Below, in pieces: positions 38,897 through 47,818 of a DNA stretch of 64,000 nucleotides. This stretch comes from Methylophaga sp. GTDB taxonomy: Bacteria; Pseudomonadota; Gammaproteobacteria; Nitrosococcales; Methylophagaceae. A program made the translations under genes and the position numbers. The first letter of the stretch is position 1. Each line of letters starts with the position of its first letter. The DNA lies in the NCBI GenBank assembly GCA_002706095.1, contig PAJP01000005.1, forward strand, positions 166,402-230,401, in the 5' to 3' direction. The notes under the pieces were generated by a model. The model made no database searches. It was not told the DNA's origin and worked only from the letters and a program-made list of their open reading frames with translations.

Positions 38897-39814
38897 TCAG
38901 TGGTTTATCAAGCCCATAGGATGATTATAACTACGCGCTAGCTCTATAAACGCTTTGAGGTAGGCAATATCCTCATCACTCTCACGCGTGCCCAAATAGA
39001 TTTGTTTCGCTATACCAGCTTTACTCAAACGCACCACAGCAAGCGGTAGTTTGAGACAGTATTCTTCTGCTAACCAGCGAGGCAAGGCAGCCACACCGCG
39101 TCCAGATGCCACCATTTGCAGCATAATTTCAGTTGTCTCACTGGTTTTATGCTGTTTAGGAACGACCTCTGCCGGGTTAAGAAAATGTGTATAAATATCG
39201 AGTCTATTCGTGGCTACCGGATAGGTCAGTAATACCTCATCAGATAAATCTTCTGCCCGAGCATAATCGCGCTCTGCTAATGGATGCTGCCGAGGTACAA
39301 CAAGCACTTGCTCATAATCAAAAACAGGAGTGAAACTCAGCCCTTTTTTATATAAGGGATCGGGCGTGACTAATAGATCGATTTCATAATCAAGCAGCGC
39401 CCCCACCCCACCAAATTGAAATTTCTGCTTCACATCCACATCAACATCTGGCCAGGAATCTAAAAATGGAGAAACCACTTTCAATAACCATTGATAACAT
39501 GGATGGCATTCCATCCCTATTCTTAAGGTCCCACGCTCGCCATGAGCAATCTGCTTAAGCTTATCTTCTGCGTAATTAAGTAGAGGCAGCACTCTGTTAG
39601 CAATATGGAGTAAATAACGACCTGCTTGTGTTAAACGCAAGCTTCGTCCTTCTCGCAACCAGATTTCAGTACCCAGGTTATCTTCCAGTTTTCGCATGGT
39701 ATGACTGAGCGCTGATTGTGTGACACATAAAGCTTTAGCGGCTGATGTAAGCGAGCCATGTTCTTCAACAGCATGCACAATTTTTAGATGGGTACGTTCG
39801 ATCATAAGCTTCAT
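38897..39814 (-). CDS. metR: LysR-type regulator, MetR-like
   Basis: A 305-residue LysR protein. The winged helix covers residues 5-65 (LTSAAKALCVTQSALSHTMR) and the effector domain follows. It matches E. coli MetR along its length, notably RIGMECHPCYQWL, FTPVFDYEQVLVV, LLTYPV-RLDIYTHFL (as LLTYPVATNRLDIYTHFL) and MVASGRGVAALPRW. MetR uses homocysteine as co-inducer to activate methionine genes, so here it is the likely activator of mesX-mesD. A second in-frame ATG lies at 39805. It is divergent from the flavin reductase gene. Confidence 0.88.
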   Translation of the reverse strand: MKLMIERTHLKIVHAVEEHGSLTSAAKALCVTQSALSHTMRKLEDNLGTEIWLREGRSLRLTQAGRYLLHIANRVLPLLNYAEDKLKQIAHGERGTLRIGMECHPCYQWLLKVVSPFLDSWPDVDVDVKQKFQFGGVGALLDYEIDLLVTPDPLYKKGLSFTPVFDYEQVLVVPRQHPLAERDYARAEDLSDEVLLTYPVATNRLDIYTHFLNPAEVVPKQHKTSETTEIMLQMVASGRGVAALPRWLAEEYCLKLPLAVVRLSKAGIAKQIYLGTRESDEDIAYLKAFIELARSYNHPMGLINH

Positions 39815-39827
39815 GAGTAAAATTAAT

Positions 39828-39847
39828 TGGTATGTGAAAATATACCA
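39828..39847. promoter_or_regulatory. Inverted repeat upstream of metR
   Basis: TGGTAT and ATACCA are separated by eight bases, 14 bases before the metR start. In the same gap TGAATATGATTAA (39879-39891) matches the MetR box TGAANNTNNTTCA with one mismatch. Either could serve metR or the divergent reductase gene. Both assignments are by pattern only. Confidence 0.35.
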
Positions 39848-39914
39848 TTTTTATTCATTGTTTAAGTCATTTAGACTATGAATATGATTAAACATGTACT
39901 GATGGATTTATTGA

Positions 39915-40709
39915 ATGAATGATGCTGCCAATACTCGGACCTATCCGGTCGTTGAGTACTTTTGCCAAGTTAAAAAGCTAAATGCATTAACGGCAACAAC
40001 CTTTGAGATAGAATTAGAAGCGCCTGAAGGGGCTGAGTTAGAGTACGCAGCAGGTCAGCACTTAGCATTGGAATTAGACGTGAATGGTGACGGTACACCA
40101 CAATCACTGTCTTACACGATTGCAAACAATATTGATTCCTCTCGTCCACGCCGCTTACAACTTTTTATTCAGAACGGCAGTGAGTTCGCCAATAAGATCT
40201 TAAAAACACTGTCATCCTTGTATGAGAATAATGAGAGAGTGAAGGTCACTTTAGCAATGGGAAACGCATACCTGAAAACAGATCTAGCATTACCTCATCT
40301 ATTAATTGCAGCAGGCTCAGGCATTGCTAAAGTTAAATCAATTACCGAAGAAATCATTAAACAACAGCCTGATGCAAACGTGCATATCTATTGGTCCAAT
40401 AGACAAGCGAATGAATTTTACCTGCTGGATACGTTTGAGCATTGGTCCAATCAGTATAGAAACCTAAGCTTCACACCAGTATTAGAGGTGGCTGATCCAG
40501 ACTGGCCGGTTCGCTTTGGTTATCTTTATCAAGTGATTCAGGAAGACTTTGACAAGCTGAATGATGTTCAAGCTTATCTCTGTGGTTCGCCGCAAATGGT
40601 CTATGGCACAATCGATAGACTTGAACCGAAAGGATTGAAAGAAACGAATTGTTATTCCGACGTTTTTGAATATATGCCAAGAGATAAGTTTACGTCGGCT
40701 AAAGGTTAA
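39915..40709 (+). CDS. NAD(P)H-flavin reductase (Fre/ferredoxin reductase fold)
   Basis: A 264-residue two-domain oxidoreductase aligned with E. coli Fre. The N-terminal flavin barrel has AAGQHLALELD and a SLSYTIAN motif in the place of the RPFS-type flavin site. The NAD(P) domain has LLIAAGSGIAKVKSITEEI, VHIYWSNRQANEFYLLDTFE and a CGSPQMVYGTID segment. Fre-type enzymes make free reduced flavin for partner oxygenases. Its position beside metR, mesX and mesD suggests it feeds the oxygen-dependent MesX step; this is inference. A terminator follows it. Confidence 0.8.
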   Translation: MNDAANTRTYPVVEYFCQVKKLNALTATTFEIELEAPEGAELEYAAGQHLALELDVNGDGTPQSLSYTIANNIDSSRPRRLQLFIQNGSEFANKILKTLSSLYENNERVKVTLAMGNAYLKTDLALPHLLIAAGSGIAKVKSITEEIIKQQPDANVHIYWSNRQANEFYLLDTFEHWSNQYRNLSFTPVLEVADPDWPVRFGYLYQVIQEDFDKLNDVQAYLCGSPQMVYGTIDRLEPKGLKETNCYSDVFEYMPRDKFTSAKG

Positions 40710-40712
40710 GAT

Positions 40713-40735
40713 TAACAAGCCATGAGGGCTTGTTT
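40713..40735 (+). terminator. Terminator of the flavin reductase gene
   Basis: The stem AACAAGCC/GGCTTGTT (40713-40720 and 40726-40733) has a five-base loop and runs into TTTT. It lies four bases after the reductase stop. Confidence 0.8.
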
Positions 40736-40817
40736 TGCGTGAATCATTGAGGATTAGCCGTTTGCTCTTTGGCTAAAGAAAATCCTGTTTAGCCACTTAA
40801 CGAAAATCGGGATGAAA

Positions 40818-41390
40818 TTAGTTATCAGGGTTGATAAGAATTTTTATATCATCAGCTTTGATGGCATATGACTCATGGATTGCAAACTCGGGATGAATCG
40901 CTTTTTTGACTTTGTCTGCAATCAGTTGTGGCTCAACATTTTCTGCAGAAGAAAAGTGTAATAAAGGTATTTTGGCTGCCCTCAAGGCATTATCGATAAA
41001 GGCATTGTACTGCTTATCAGGCTGAGCATCAGAGCTATTATTCAGTTTAATTGCACATAAAATCTCTGACGTCTCTGCATCACTGAGAACAAAATCCACA
41101 TACATCAACTGAATATATTGGCTTGCTTTTTGGCTGGCTGACTTAGATTTGGTGTGTTTCAACGTCAATAAATCAGAGAGACGGACTTTAGAAGCAATGT
41201 CATATTGCTCATTTACAGCAAGCTGAAGTTTGTGTTTAAACGCTCTCTCTGTGGGCGTATACAAAGATGGGCGCTTCAGATAGGGATAAACCTTCATTTT
41301 TTCAATCTGTTTATTATCCTTCTTCATCAGCGAAAGAAGCAAAACGGCAACTAATATAACAACAAACAGTGAAATGAAAACAAATGACAT
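40818..41390 (-). CDS. DUF2726 membrane-anchored protein
   Basis: A 190-residue protein with one N-terminal membrane helix (SFVFISLFVVILVAVLLLSL), a basic segment, then a DUF2726 domain from about residue 45. It shows LYTPTERAFKHKLQLAV, VRLSDLL, YVDFVLSDAETSEILCAIKL and IPLLHFSS. DUF2726 has a restriction-endonuclease-like fold, with D and E-x-K-like residues in the DFVL...CAIKL strands (here D, E and K are all present). Its role is unknown. It stands alone between the reductase and the chemoreceptor. Confidence 0.75.
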   Translation of the reverse strand: MSFVFISLFVVILVAVLLLSLMKKDNKQIEKMKVYPYLKRPSLYTPTERAFKHKLQLAVNEQYDIASKVRLSDLLTLKHTKSKSASQKASQYIQLMYVDFVLSDAETSEILCAIKLNNSSDAQPDKQYNAFIDNALRAAKIPLLHFSSAENVEPQLIADKVKKAIHPEFAIHESYAIKADDIKILINPDN

Positions 41391-41609
41391 TGAGATATCC
41401 CAGTTGAAAATCAGATCTTAGAATATGTTGTCATCGCTCAGCAATAGATAAAAGCCTCAACACAGAATGAGCCAGTAAGAATTCGTTTTATAACAAGATA
41501 AAACATCGCTACCGACTATGAGTACTTAAACGAATAGAAGATAGAAACACGTTAGCGAAACAGTCACTCCAATCAGAGATAAGCCAGACTCATCTATCTG
41601 ATCATCAGC

Positions 41610-43310
41610 TTAAGACACTTTAAATTGTCTCACCATATTAGTGAGTCTTTCACTTAGCTGAGCAATTTCCTGACTAGCTTGTGATACCTGCTCTGAACCT
41701 TCGGCCGTATTTTCTGATACCTGTTGAATGTTGAGAACATTGTTATTAATTTCATTCACAACATGACTTTGTTGCTCGGCGGCCGTGGCGATCAGTGTAT
41801 TCATCTCAGTTATCGAACTGACAGAATTTGTTATTTCCTTCAGTGAGTTAGTTGCATTCACAGCCTTAGCGACTAAGCCCTCAATACTGGTCTTATTCAA
41901 CTCCATTGAGCTCACAGCATTATCCGAACCTTGTTGGAGAGTGAGAATCAGATCTTCAATTTCTTTTGTTGAGTCCTGGGTTTTTTGGGCTAATGAGCGC
42001 ACTTCATCAGCCACAACAGCAAACCCCCGTCCCTGATCACCGGCCCGGGCTGCTTCGATGGCCGCATTTAACGCCAGTAAATTGGTTTGTTCAGCAATAT
42101 TTTTGATTACATCCAGTACAGTCCCAATGTTTTCACTATCAGACTTTAATGTTCTGATGACCGATGTAGATGAGTTAATTTCGTCCGCAAGATTGTTAAT
42201 CGAAGCGACGATTTCTTCGACAACTTGTCTTCCAGACTCTGAGTCTTTATCGCCTTTGATTGCGGCCGCTGAGGCTTTTTCAGCACTATTCGCCACTTCC
42301 TGAACGGTCGCTGTCATTTGTGTAATCGCTGATGCGACATGCGTTGTTTCATTTTTCTGTTGTGCAATATTCTGATTAGTTGAACGACTGACTACCGACG
42401 TTTCTTCGGCTGCTGTCGATAATTGTTCAGAAGCGTCAGTGATGCCCATGACCAGTTTTTGTAATTTTTCGACAAAGCTATTGAAGGCATTGCCCATCGC
42501 ACCGACTTCATCTTTACTGGCAAAATTCATGCGTTTTGTTAAATCATTATCCTGAGCCATCGTCGTCAGCACGCTCATGACACCTTTAATGGGGGTAACG
42601 ATATTGCTGATAATAATTTTGGAAATGAAGATACCAACAACCAAAGATACCACCGCCATCGCAATCAGGCTGAGTAAACTCGAACTTTGCAGATCCTTGA
42701 CATTAGTGACCGAACGATTGGTAATGTTATCAATACTGGCTTGCATGGCTTGTAAGCTTTCAAACAGCTTCGCTTCAATAGCCACTAACTGAGCTTGTTC
42801 GTCTTTTGAGAGATAACCACCACCTGACATACTGCCACCGCGCTTGATGATTTGAATCGCACTATCGACATACTTCTGGTAATTGGCTTGCTGTTCAACA
42901 ACTTTAGCCGTATTTTCTTCCAAACTCGCCACATCAGCCTGAAGATCAGCATCTAACGCTTTGTCTTTGGATGCATTAAGAATGGCCACAATATCCTGCA
43001 TAGCCTGATTAGTTTGCAGCGTGATAGCTTCGATCTTGGCAAAATGCTCTTTGATAACTTTTCTTCTGGCACCAGATTTGGCATCAATCATTAGTGTTTG
43101 TAGTTCAGAGGCCTTCTTTAGCTGGAGCTGGCGGGCTTCAGCCACATTCTTCTCAAGCGGTAACGACATTTGATAGATGACAGAAAATTCGCTTGAAATG
43201 TCATTCATTTTAAAAATAGCAAAGGCTGAAATCAGCAGCTGCGTTAGCCCAAGAATAACCACCACACTGAAAATCTTTTTCCCAATAGGAAGATTCTTAA
43301 TAAACTGCAT
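41610..43310 (-). CDS. Methyl-accepting chemotaxis protein
   Basis: A 566-residue chemoreceptor. The first membrane helix (about 12-30) is followed by a four-helix-bundle sensor domain (30-210), a second helix ([20 protein letters not shown]), HAMP, and a signalling domain with the hairpin tip [20 protein letters not shown], then [16 protein letters not shown]. There is no C-terminal CheR/CheB pentapeptide. The ligand is unknown. A sigma-28-like -10 lies upstream. No other chemotaxis genes are nearby. Confidence 0.93.
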   Translation of the reverse strand: MQFIKNLPIGKKIFSVVVILGLTQLLISAFAIFKMNDISSEFSVIYQMSLPLEKNVAEARQLQLKKASELQTLMIDAKSGARRKVIKEHFAKIEAITLQTNQAMQDIVAILNASKDKALDADLQADVASLEENTAKVVEQQANYQKYVDSAIQIIKRGGSMSGGGYLSKDEQAQLVAIEAKLFESLQAMQASIDNITNRSVTNVKDLQSSSLLSLIAMAVVSLVVGIFISKIIISNIVTPIKGVMSVLTTMAQDNDLTKRMNFASKDEVGAMGNAFNSFVEKLQKLVMGITDASEQLSTAAEETSVVSRSTNQNIAQQKNETTHVASAITQMTATVQEVANSAEKASAAAIKGDKDSESGRQVVEEIVASINNLADEINSSTSVIRTLKSDSENIGTVLDVIKNIAEQTNLLALNAAIEAARAGDQGRGFAVVADEVRSLAQKTQDSTKEIEDLILTLQQGSDNAVSSMELNKTSIEGLVAKAVNATNSLKEITNSVSSITEMNTLIATAAEQQSHVVNEINNNVLNIQQVSENTAEGSEQVSQASQEIAQLSERLTNMVRQFKVS

Positions 43311-43381
43311 TTCAACCTCATGTATCTACAAATCGTCTGAATTTAGCCTGATATGAAAATTTCATAGCATTACCAGGAATT

Positions 43382-43409
43382 ATATCGGCCTGATTTCCAA
43401 ATAATGAAG
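43382..43409 (-). promoter_or_regulatory. Sigma-28-like promoter of the chemoreceptor
   Basis: On the minus strand GCCGATAT (plus 43389 down to 43382) matches the flagellar -10 GCCGATAA at seven of eight bases, about 72 bases before the receptor start. The -35 (TTCATTAT, 11 bases upstream) is weak. Confidence 0.4.
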
Positions 43410-43575
43410 CACTTTTAGCTCATCGTGTCTTAGTTTCTGCCTAATGAGCAATATCACTCATCATGTATCTGTCTTAAGCATCTGTTAATAAAAACAATTC
43501 AGACTGACGTCCTACTTTATATGACTAATCCACTCTCAAGTGAGGCTGGAGCAATCAATAACGCTCGGATGTTCC

Positions 43576-45597
43576 ATGTCAAAATATAAAAACAACTTAT
43601 TCTTTGATCTTTATTTTATTTTTAGTTCGGCATTCATTTTAATGCTGTTACAGACGCTACTAAGAGGCGTTCTCTTATGGCGAAACAATGATCTGACAGC
43701 CAGCATTCCCAGTCATGATCTTATTCATGCTTTTCTTACCGGGCTTCGCTTTGATTTGATTGTCACTGTTTATGCGCTGCTGCCATTAATAATTGGCTTA
43801 CTGTTTAGAAAAGGTTTAAGCAACCGTAAAGCCTATACAGTCTGGCTTACCTTCGTTTCCAGCGTGATGATCTTTCTCGCTATCGTTGAGCTCGACTTTT
43901 ATCATGAGTTTCATACACGGCTGAACAGCCTGGTTTTTGAATATATGAAGGAAGATCCGGCAACAGTATTAAGCATGATTTGGTATGGGTTTCCTGTCGT
44001 CACTTACCTCATCATTATCGGTCTAATGATCACGGCATTATTTTGTATCTTTACTGTAAACAGCCGGATTAACCAAGCCAAGTCCACTGATAAAACTCGA
44101 TACAGCCTCAGAATGACGGCATTTCTCGTCGTATTGTTAATATCAGTCGTGGCCGCACGAGGCACATTACGTCAGGGACCACCACTGCGTTGGGGTGATG
44201 CCTTCCAGAGTAATTATCTTTTTGCCAATCATTTGGGCTTAAACGGGGTTTATACATTAGCTAAAGCCGTTATCGGTACCAAAAAAGGTGATAATAAATG
44301 GCTCAAGAAAATGCCATTAGCTGATGCCGACAGTACTGTCGAGGAAATGATTCTAACGCCATCTGATCAACTTATAGACCCCGAGTACTCACCAGTATTA
44401 CGTAGTTATCATGCACGTGTGGGTTTAACCCAAAAACCATTAAATGTTGTGTTCATTCTGATGGAAAGCTTCAGCGGTGAATATGTCGGTGCTTTAGGTC
44501 ATGATGAAGGCATCACACCAGAATTCGACAAACTCGCCAAACAAGGCCTGTTATTCAATCGCTTTTTCTCAAACGGCACACACACTCACCAAGGTATGTT
44601 TACTTCATTAGCGTGCTTTCCTAACTTGCCTCACTATGAGTATTTAATGCAACAGCCTGAAGGCAGTAACCATTTTTCCGGTTTGATACAAATGACAGCC
44701 GACAGAGGTTATCAAAGTATGTACATCTATAACGGTGACTTTGCCTGGGATAATCAAAAAGGCTTTTTTGGTGCCCAGGGTATGCAGCATTTTATTGGCA
44801 GACATGATTTTGTGAATCCTGTTTTCTCAGATCCTACCTGGGGCGTATCTGATCAGGATATGTTCGACCGGGCTACCGAAGAGTTACAAAAAATGCCTAA
44901 AGACAAGCCATTTTTTGCCTTTTTACAGACTTTATCCAATCATACCCCATATGCCTTACCTACCCAGCTGCCTATTGCAAAAGTGACTGGTCACGGTGAG
45001 TTGAATGAACATTTAACGGCAATGCGATATGCCGACTGGGCATTAGGTCAGTTTTTCAAAAAAGTAGCCAAATCAAATTATTTCGATAACACACTCTTTG
45101 TTTTAGTGGGTGATCATGGTTTTAGCACGCCCAATCAAGTCACCGATATTGATATGCTTAAATTTCATGTGCCGCTGTTAGTGATTGGTCCAGATGTTGT
45201 CAGAAAATATGGTCACACTAACTCAACGGTCGGCGCTCAAGTCGATATTGCACCGACAGTCGCGGGTTTAATGGGTGGAGATACCACTTATAACTGCTGG
45301 GGCCGTGATTTATTAAATATTAATGACGCCGGATTTGCTGTCATTAAACCATCAGGCTCAGATCCAACCACAGCTATCATTGATGATAATAAAGTGCTGG
45401 TTAAATCAACAGACAACAATGCAACGTTATATAACTATGAGTTATTACCAAAAGCTTCTGCAAACACGCTTCATGACGCTGTTGACACAGAGAAACTGGA
45501 GCATCGTTTAGATGCCTATATTGTATCTGCCACATCGACTTTATTACGAGGTAAAGCCGGTATAAAAACACCAGATAACCGCGTTGCTGTAAATTGA
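43576..45597 (+). CDS. LTA synthase family phosphoglycerol/sulfatase-fold membrane enzyme
   Basis: About 673 residues: four to five N-terminal membrane helices (to about residue 190) and a periplasmic alkaline-phosphatase-fold domain. This domain contains NVVFILMESFSGEYVGALG, the nucleophile region FFSNGTHTHQGMFTS, and VLVGDHGFSTP with metal ligands. Gram-negative members modify glycans or lipids with phosphoglycerol or phosphoethanolamine, as OpgB does. The frame extends upstream to a GTG at 43540, but the ATG at 43576 gives the more usual start just before the first helix. Substrate unknown. Confidence 0.82.
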   Translation: MSKYKNNLFFDLYFIFSSAFILMLLQTLLRGVLLWRNNDLTASIPSHDLIHAFLTGLRFDLIVTVYALLPLIIGLLFRKGLSNRKAYTVWLTFVSSVMIFLAIVELDFYHEFHTRLNSLVFEYMKEDPATVLSMIWYGFPVVTYLIIIGLMITALFCIFTVNSRINQAKSTDKTRYSLRMTAFLVVLLISVVAARGTLRQGPPLRWGDAFQSNYLFANHLGLNGVYTLAKAVIGTKKGDNKWLKKMPLADADSTVEEMILTPSDQLIDPEYSPVLRSYHARVGLTQKPLNVVFILMESFSGEYVGALGHDEGITPEFDKLAKQGLLFNRFFSNGTHTHQGMFTSLACFPNLPHYEYLMQQPEGSNHFSGLIQMTADRGYQSMYIYNGDFAWDNQKGFFGAQGMQHFIGRHDFVNPVFSDPTWGVSDQDMFDRATEELQKMPKDKPFFAFLQTLSNHTPYALPTQLPIAKVTGHGELNEHLTAMRYADWALGQFFKKVAKSNYFDNTLFVLVGDHGFSTPNQVTDIDMLKFHVPLLVIGPDVVRKYGHTNSTVGAQVDIAPTVAGLMGGDTTYNCWGRDLLNINDAGFAVIKPSGSDPTTAIIDDNKVLVKSTDNNATLYNYELLPKASANTLHDAVDTEKLEHRLDAYIVSATSTLLRGKAGIKTPDNRVAVN

Positions 45598-45678
45598 TCA
45601 GCCTAGCGAATAATTGCCATCCTTTTTATATTTAGTTATGTTGTGCACTAGTTATTTGTAAAGAGGATGAATAACAAT

Positions 45679-45975
45679 ATGAAAATAAAATTCCTGATCA
45701 TTCCATTGTTGATGACAGCATTTGCTGCTCATGCTGATAGCTCCACAGTCGATGCAGCAGTAGGTGGTGGCATCGGTGGTGCTATAGGCGCTGCTGTGGG
45801 TAATGAGGTGGGTGGTCGCGAAGGCGCAATGATTGGTGGTGCTGTAGGTGCAGCCACTGGTGTCGCCGTTAACACTGATGAAGAAGGTCACAGCGAACAT
45901 CATGACAAACGTCATCATGAAAACCATCAGGGGCATTTCTGCCCGCCTGGCCAAGCAAAAAAAGGCAACTGTTAG
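45679..45975 (+). CDS. Exported glycine-zipper protein with His-rich tail
   Basis: A small secreted protein. The signal peptide KIKFLIIPLLMTAFAAHA is followed by a glycine zipper (AAVGGGIGGAIGAAVGNEVG) and a second GxxxG run, then a tail with nine histidines (HSEHHDKRHHENHQGH) and two cysteines ending CPPGQAKKGNC. The ATG at 45679 has AGAGG at 12-base spacing; an in-frame ATG at 45667 lies directly on that site and is less likely. Glycine zippers insert in or span the outer membrane. The tail suggests metal binding, an inference. It shares a terminator with convergent atzF. Confidence 0.7.
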   Translation: MKIKFLIIPLLMTAFAAHADSSTVDAAVGGGIGGAIGAAVGNEVGGREGAMIGGAVGAATGVAVNTDEEGHSEHHDKRHHENHQGHFCPPGQAKKGNC

Positions 45976-45982
45976 TTATCTG

Positions 45983-46010
45983 AAAAAGCCGTCATCAATG
46001 ACGGCTTTTT
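45983..46010. terminator. Bidirectional terminator between the glycine-zipper gene and atzF
   Basis: AAAAAGCCGTCA and TGACGGCTTTTT form a 12-bp stem with a four-base loop. A and T runs on both sides serve both convergent genes. Confidence 0.9.
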
Positions 46011-46018
46011 TATATCGC

Positions 46019-47818
46019 TTATTTATTCAGCAAATACTTACGCCAAGATCTGAAAGATGTAATGTCGGTCGCCTGCTCAAGGCCATAAGACTCACAGATA
46101 AACCCTGTAACCCAGCGTCCATCTTTTACTTCAAGCTTGCCCAAACCTAATGGGGCTGCAATGCCTGCCAGAAAAGAGCCTAACGTTGCTGTGGGTAAAG
46201 ACCAGAGTTCAATCTCAATTTCTGCCCCATTTTCATCACGAACCAGTCCAGGTCTTTTGGGCGGACCACCCGCTAAGGCATAAAGCTTATAGGTGTTAGC
46301 TGTTACCGTTTTCTCTAAAAATACGCCACCCCGCTCTGTCAATTGATAATTGAGTGGTTGTCCTTGTAAATGCGCTCCACACACAGCGACAGTGATACGA
46401 TCACCACAGCCTGAGATAGCTGCTGTTGAATCTGGACAAGCAACATCTATCGCACCTAAAGGCAACCGTAATGATTGCTGCATCAAATTGGCATAACTTA
46501 ATAATCGGGCATCACTAAAAGCACGTGAAAACAAAGTCACCCCAAACGGTAAACCTGATGAAATAAATCCTGTCGGTACCGCTATCGCACTGCAATCAAG
46601 CAGGTTCATAAAGTTAGTATAATGCCCCAGATTACTATTAAGTTTTATCGGGTCAGCCAGTACCTGTTCAATGGTATAGGTGGTGCCAGCTGTTGGCGTC
46701 AGAATAAAATCATAGCTTTGCAACACGTCTCTTACCTGCTGTCGGCAGGCCTGTAACTTATATTCCGCTTTAAATAAGTCATCTGCTCGGGCATCTTCCT
46801 GTGTCGCTAAAATATCCTGAATGACTTGCAGCATAGCTTGTCTGTCAACGCCTTCTGTTGCCACACGACGTTCTGCCACCCAAGGGCCTTCATAAAGCAG
46901 TCTGGCCGCAGTAAAGAATGATTCAAAATCGATAATATACTTTTCACCACCCAGACTTTCCAGATGTTTTACCGCTTGTTCAAATTGCTCAGCATATTCT
47001 GCATCACCAAAAAAATTCAGCTGATCAGATTTTGGCACAGCGAAACTAAACGTACTCTCGGCTAACTGACCGTAATTACCTTTATTGATATCCAGATTGG
47101 GTCTGGCAAAGGCATCATTGGCATCAAACTCAGCGGCGACATTAAATACGGTATTGGCATCATCCGTAGTCAAGCTGAAAATAGATACACAATCCAAGCT
47201 ACGACAGGCTGGTACGACACCATCGGTACTCAATAAACCTCGGGTTGGTTTTAAACCAATCAGATTATTAAAGGCGGCTGGCACACGTCCTGACCCAGCG
47301 GTATCTGTACCTAATGAAAAGCTGACTAAACCTAATGCCACAGCAACAGCAGAACCTGAACTGGAGCCACCAGAAATATAGTCTTTGTCAAAACTGTTAT
47401 GGCATGGCCCCCATTTTTCAGGTGAACGTACGCCTACCAGCCCTGTAGCAAACTGATCCAGATTGGTTTTACCTAGGGGAATCGCTCCAGCATCAATCAA
47501 TTGCTGCACAACAAAGGCCGATTTATCGGGCGTATAAGCGTAGGCTTCACAGCCAGCCGTAACAGGGAACCCAGCTAATTCGATATTATCTTTGATAGCA
47601 AAGGGAATCCCAAATAGCGGTTTGTCTTCAATGCTGCTGTTTTCCAAAGCATCCAGATAAGGCTGAAGTTGTTCCAGACTGAATAACTCGATCCAGATAT
47701 TGTGATCAAGGTATTGCTGACAACGCTCTAAGGCATTCTCAATCACTTGTTTTGGCGATAAATCACCAGTCTGATACGCCTGTTGTAATGCTGTAATGGT
47801 CATATTTTGTTGTGACAT
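46019..47818 (-). CDS. atzF: Allophanate hydrolase
   Basis: A 599-residue amidase-signature enzyme. The Ser-cisSer-Lys triad is visible in FAIKDNIELAGFPVTAGC (Lys), SGGSSSGSAVAVALG and SLGTDTAGSGRVPAA. A C-terminal domain from about residue 450 handles the second step. It converts allophanate to two ammonia and two CO2. It is the last gene of the guanidine operon, its start overlapping the carboxylase stop by one base. Length fits AtzF and fungal allophanate hydrolase domains. Confidence 0.93.
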   Translation of the reverse strand: MSQQNMTITALQQAYQTGDLSPKQVIENALERCQQYLDHNIWIELFSLEQLQPYLDALENSSIEDKPLFGIPFAIKDNIELAGFPVTAGCEAYAYTPDKSAFVVQQLIDAGAIPLGKTNLDQFATGLVGVRSPEKWGPCHNSFDKDYISGGSSSGSAVAVALGLVSFSLGTDTAGSGRVPAAFNNLIGLKPTRGLLSTDGVVPACRSLDCVSIFSLTTDDANTVFNVAAEFDANDAFARPNLDINKGNYGQLAESTFSFAVPKSDQLNFFGDAEYAEQFEQAVKHLESLGGEKYIIDFESFFTAARLLYEGPWVAERRVATEGVDRQAMLQVIQDILATQEDARADDLFKAEYKLQACRQQVRDVLQSYDFILTPTAGTTYTIEQVLADPIKLNSNLGHYTNFMNLLDCSAIAVPTGFISSGLPFGVTLFSRAFSDARLLSYANLMQQSLRLPLGAIDVACPDSTAAISGCGDRITVAVCGAHLQGQPLNYQLTERGGVFLEKTVTANTYKLYALAGGPPKRPGLVRDENGAEIEIELWSLPTATLGSFLAGIAAPLGLGKLEVKDGRWVTGFICESYGLEQATDITSFRSWRKYLLNK

